Assembly: GCF_001905725.1 (NCBI RefSeq)
Contig: NZ_LIWB01000019.1
Span: forward strand, 106,004-170,003
From: Streptomyces sp. CB02400
Lineage (GTDB): Bacteria > Actinomycetota > Actinomycetes > Streptomycetales > Streptomycetaceae
Length of the DNA: 64,000 nt
Direction: 5' to 3'
The position numbers and the translations under genes were made by a program. Below the pieces are notes generated by a model. It saw nothing but the letters and a program-made list of their open reading frames with translations. It was not told where the DNA came from and searched no databases. This document shows positions 60,888-64,000 of the stretch, piece by piece (within the stretch, counting starts at the first letter, position 1; each line of letters opens with the position of its first letter).

Positions 60888-61700
60888 ATGACCCAGAAAG
60901 TCGCAGTCCTCGGCACAGGAAAGATCGGCGAAGCCCTGCTCAGCGGAATGATCCGCGCCGGCTGGGCCCCCACCGACCTCCTCGTCACCGCCCGCCGCCA
61001 GGAACGAGCCGACGAACTCCGCACCCGCTACGGAGTCACCCCGGTCTCCAACCAGGAAGCCGCCAAGACCGCCGACACCCTGATCCTCACGGTCAAACCG
61101 CAGGACATGGGCACCCTCCTCGACGAACTCGCCCCCCACGTCCCCGCCGACCGCCTGATCATCAGCGGCGCCGCCGGCATCCCCACCGCCTTCTTCGAGG
61201 ACCGCCTCGCCACCGGCACCCCGGTCGTCCGCGTCATGACCAACACCCCCGCCCTCGTCGACGAGGCCATGTCGGTCATCTCCGCCGGAAGCCACGCCAC
61301 CGCAGGCCACCTCGCCCACGCCGAGGAGATCTTCGGCGCCGTCGGCAAGACCCTCCGCGTCCCCGAGTCCCAGCAGGACGCCTGCACCGCCCTCTCCGGC
61401 TCCGGCCCGGCGTACTTCTTCTACCTGGTCGAAGCCATGACCGACGCCGGCATCCTGCTCGGCCTGCCCCGCGACAAGGCCCACGACCTGATCGTCCAGT
61501 CCGCGATCGGCGCCGCGACGATGCTCCGCGACAGCGGCGAACACCCGGTGAAGCTCCGCGAGAACGTGACCTCTCCCGCCGGCACCACCATCAACGCCAT
61601 CCGCGAACTCGAGAACCACGGCGTACGAGCCGCCCTCATCGCCGCCCTCGAAGCCGCCCGCGACCGCAGCCGCGAACTCGCGAGCGGCACCAAGGACTGA
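60888..61700 (+). CDS. proC: Pyrroline-5-carboxylate reductase
   Basis: Last step of proline synthesis (P5C to proline with NADPH). The 270-residue protein has the Rossmann motif VAVLGTGKIGEALLSGMI, VKPQDMG, RVMTNTPALV, SGSGPAYFFYLVEAM and the ProC signature LRENVTSPAGTT. GGAGGG lies ~13 bases before the ATG. A 9-bp hairpin follows 10 bases after the stop. Confidence 0.97.
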   Translation: MTQKVAVLGTGKIGEALLSGMIRAGWAPTDLLVTARRQERADELRTRYGVTPVSNQEAAKTADTLILTVKPQDMGTLLDELAPHVPADRLIISGAAGIPTAFFEDRLATGTPVVRVMTNTPALVDEAMSVISAGSHATAGHLAHAEEIFGAVGKTLRVPESQQDACTALSGSGPAYFFYLVEAMTDAGILLGLPRDKAHDLIVQSAIGAATMLRDSGEHPVKLRENVTSPAGTTINAIRELENHGVRAALIAALEAARDRSRELASGTKD

Positions 61701-61710
61701 CGACCGGCCT

Positions 61711-61730
61711 GAGCCCCCGCACGGGGGCTC
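61711..61730. terminator. Hairpin terminator after proC
   Basis: GAGCCCCCG, CA, CGGGGGCTC: a 9-bp perfect stem. It also overlaps the stop codon of the truncated gene on the other strand. Confidence 0.8.
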
Positions 61731-61905
61731 ACTTCGCCGCGGTCAGGACGTCCTCCGCCGTCACCACCGTCGCGAACCCACCCCCGTGCAGCGACACCGC
61801 CGACGCCCGCGCCAGCTCGTCCCCGCTCTGCCGCCAGCCGAAGGGCCCCTCCAGGTCGGAGGTGTACGTCGCGTCGAACGCGACCACCACCTCGTACCCG
61901 AGGCT
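61729..61905 (-). pseudogene. C-terminal remnant of an isochorismatase-family cysteine hydrolase
   Basis: About 57 residues, ending ATVVTAEDVLTAAK, match my memory of the last part of isochorismatase-like hydrolases: GYEVVVAFDATYTSDLEGP, then ARASAVSLHGG. The catalytic Asp, Lys and Cys regions, which lie N-terminal, are missing. The frame continues upstream, but those residues no longer look like the family because the sequence there is transposase-derived. The gene was therefore cut by an IS200/IS605-type insertion. Confidence 0.75.
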
Positions 61906-61922
61906 TTCTCCCGGCTCCGCGC

Positions 61923-62102
61923 GGAGCGAGAGCCAAGCACGCCCTGCCGCTGTCGGAACGCACCTACACCTGTACCGCGTGCGGAGCCGTCTCTCCCAGG
62001 GACAAGAACTCCGCCCGCGTGATGCTCGTCCGGGCAGGTCTGGACCCGGCTGGTGTCGAGGGCACAAGACCTCCCGGAGCGCCGCTCCGGAAGGCGGCCT
62101 GA
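61923..62102 (+). pseudogene. tnpB: C-terminal remnant of IS200/IS605-family TnpB (OrfB)
   Basis: Read from 61923 in the frame of the CAC codon at 61938, the + strand gives ...KHALPLSERTYTC, TACG, AVSPRDKNSARVML, VRAGLDPAGVEG and a TGA. This is the end of a TnpB nuclease: one zinc-ribbon CxxC pair and the third RuvC-like Asp in the RDKN segment. Everything N-terminal (other two acidic residues, first CxxC pair) is gone, so it is inactive. No start codon is left; the frame was found by reading, not by ORF length. Confidence 0.85.
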
Positions 62103-62145
62103 GCCAGGAATCCCCTCCCTACAGGGAGGAGAGCAGTCAAAATGC
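62103..62145 (+). mobile_element. Right end of the IS200/IS605-type element
   Basis: Immediately after the tnpB stop is AATCCCCTCCCT-AC-AGGGAGGAG, a 7-bp stem (62114-62129), then AGTCAA. Short hairpins of this kind form the right end of IS605-family elements and the 3' part of their guide (omega) RNA. The left end and tnpA are absent. Confidence 0.7.
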
Positions 62146-62185
62146 GCCAGCACTTCGCATCGCGCCTCGCCACCAGCCCCCGCGC

Positions 62186-63220
<1,035 letters not shown>

Positions 63221-63298
63221 CTCTTCTCTTCTCCGTCTCCGGTCCGAGGCCGCCGTCCCCGGCCGGCCGCCCCTCGGAGTCCTGGAGGGAGAAACAGA

Positions 63299-63323
63299 AA
63301 CGGCCGCCGAGGCGGCGGCCGTT
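63299..63323 (-). terminator. Attenuator of trpS
   Basis: AACGGCCGCC, loop, and its exact complement form a 10-bp stem. On the minus strand it is followed by TTTCTGTTTCTCC, giving a transcript terminator between the leader peptide and trpS. The segment 63336-63360 contains a competing GGGCCGCC...GGCGGCC pair that overlaps the leader-peptide stop. Confidence 0.88.
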
Positions 63324-63350
63324 GAGTGCGCACGTAGGGGGCGGCCGCCG

Positions 63351-63392
63351 TCAGGCGGCCCACCAGAACTGGCTGTACGTGCGCGTGGTCAT
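63351..63392 (-). CDS. trpL: Trp leader peptide (13 aa, two tandem Trp)
   Basis: ATG at 63392 opens a peptide MTTRTYSQFWWAA with two consecutive Trp codons (63360-63365) just before the stop. A TACTCT hexamer ends 7 bases before the ATG, so the transcript is probably leaderless. When charged tRNA-Trp is short, ribosomes stall at the Trp pair and the downstream terminator should fail to form, raising trpS expression. Ribosome-mediated attenuation of this kind is reported for the S. coelicolor homologue. Confidence 0.9.
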   Translation of the reverse strand: MTTRTYSQFWWAA

Positions 63393-63436
63393 ACGGACCA
63401 GAGTACGCCCCGGGGGTGGGACGAGGCAGCGAGTTG

Positions 63437-63596
63437 ACACGTCCCGGCCGGATCCGTATGGTTCTCCGAGTTGTCCGACGTGAGCGCCGACTCCGGTCGG
63501 TCCCCGGACAGCCATTCCGCAAGTACCACCTCTGTTCGAGACGGCAGTCTGTCTGTTGTCACGTCCTTGGCGTGCGTATTTTCGAAATGAGGAATC
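63437..63596. other. Gap between trpS leader and rRNA promoter region
   Basis: No gene seen. It separates two divergent promoter regions. The weak open frames here have no ribosome sites or family resemblance. Confidence 0.55.
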
Positions 63597-64000
63597 CGCA
63601 CCCGAAAGGGAGCAGGACCCCGATTAGGTCGGGAGCCGGGAATCCGCTAAAGTCTCACTCGTCGGAACGGCCCAACGGCCGGGAAGACAGCCCGCTCTGA
63701 CCGGGAATCAGGCCCGAAAGGATCTGATAGAGTCGGAACCGCCGGAAAGGGAAACGCGAAAGCGGGAACCTGGAAAGCGCCGAGGAAATCGGATCGGAAA
63801 GGTCTGATAGAGTCGGAAAGGCAAGACCGAAGGGAAGCGCCCGGAGGAAAGCCCGCGAGGGTGAGTACGAAGGAAGCGTCCGTTCCTTGAGAACTCAACA
63901 GCGTGCCAAAAGTCAACGCCAGATATGTTGATACCCCGTCCATCCGGTTCGGATGGTCGAGGTTCCTTTGAAGAAAAACACAGCGAGGACGCTGTGAACC
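63597..64000 (+). promoter_or_regulatory. Multiple promoters and leader of an rRNA operon
   Basis: Three promoter-like sites face right. TTAGGT (63624) and TAAAGT (63648) are 18 bp apart. TAGAGT occurs at 63728 and 63808, each inside the word TCTGATAGAGTCGGAA, 80 bp apart. The text CCTTGAGAACTCAACAG near 63887 resembles actinobacterial rRNA antitermination (boxA-like) leaders. CCATCC...GGATGG at about 63939-63956 is a short stem. The 16S rRNA gene should begin just beyond the window. Confidence 0.85.

Noticed and set aside
63647..63943. 98-residue minus-strand open frame in the rRNA leader
   Set aside because: It lies antisense over rRNA promoter and leader sequence and shows no coding bias.

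Overview
The window is high-GC chromosomal DNA from a Streptomyces-type actinomycete. Third codon positions are strongly GC-biased, GTG starts are common, and many genes overlap by ATGA or GTGA. Marker genes include lsr2, clpC, the sigE-cseABC operon and disA. From memory, the gene order matches the Streptomyces coelicolor core chromosome between folE (about SCO3403) and trpRS1 (SCO3334), read in descending SCO order. Most of it is ordinary core genome. The unusual signals lie in intergenic regions, small ORFs, domain fusions and one mobile-element scar.

Region 1 (1-9 kb) holds folate synthesis (folE, then folP, an NTF2-like gene, folB, folK and a DUF3180 gene), a coiled-coil membrane protein, two bacterial PH-domain membrane proteins, and a stand-alone NuoD paralogue. 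The NuoD paralogue converges on a MidA/NDUFAF7-like methyltransferase. Region 2 (10-14 kb) has a NarL-type two-component pair, a TmrB-like ATPase and an ArsR-like regulator. Region 3 (14-21 kb) has a threonine-aldolase-like enzyme, then a tightly coupled cofactor operon: DUF2520, a 25-codon ORF, panC, nadB, nadC and coaX, serving CoA and NAD synthesis.

Region 4 (21-32 kb) carries small proteins, a BlaI-like regulator, an ArgA-type acetyltransferase, lsr2, clpC with two ClgR-type boxes upstream, a secreted acid phosphatase, a secreted M23 peptidase, and a divergent TetR/efflux pair with a large compound operator. Region 5 (32-44 kb) contains an AraC gene beside a VOC-fold gene, the cell-envelope stress operon sigE-cseA-cseB-cseC, mutY, a two-component pair whose kinase has an extra extracytoplasmic domain, a PAP2 phosphatase, and disA-radA. 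Region 6 (44-54 kb) has a fusion of a sigma-like region, an anti-sigma zinc motif, a membrane helix and a BACON domain, then a Cys-rich protein, a Ppx/GppA protein, a TIM-barrel protein with a TetR gene, ilvD and a membrane Ser/Thr kinase with a PQQ propeller.

Region 7 (54-64 kb) has an SH3b protein, an MFS transporter with a divergent WYL regulator, a methyltransferase, a two-gene ABC exporter whose start lies inside a large inverted repeat, and proC. Next comes the scar of an IS200/IS605 TnpB element beside a truncated isochorismatase-family gene. trpS follows, preceded by a short Trp-Trp leader peptide and an attenuator. The last ~400 bases look like the promoter and leader region of an rRNA operon on the + strand, whose 16S gene would start beyond the window.

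No tRNA gene, CRISPR array, intact IS element or prophage was seen. Three kinds of dispersed repeats punctuate gene ends: a 38-bp hairpin repeat in three copies and two REP-like inverted-repeat elements.
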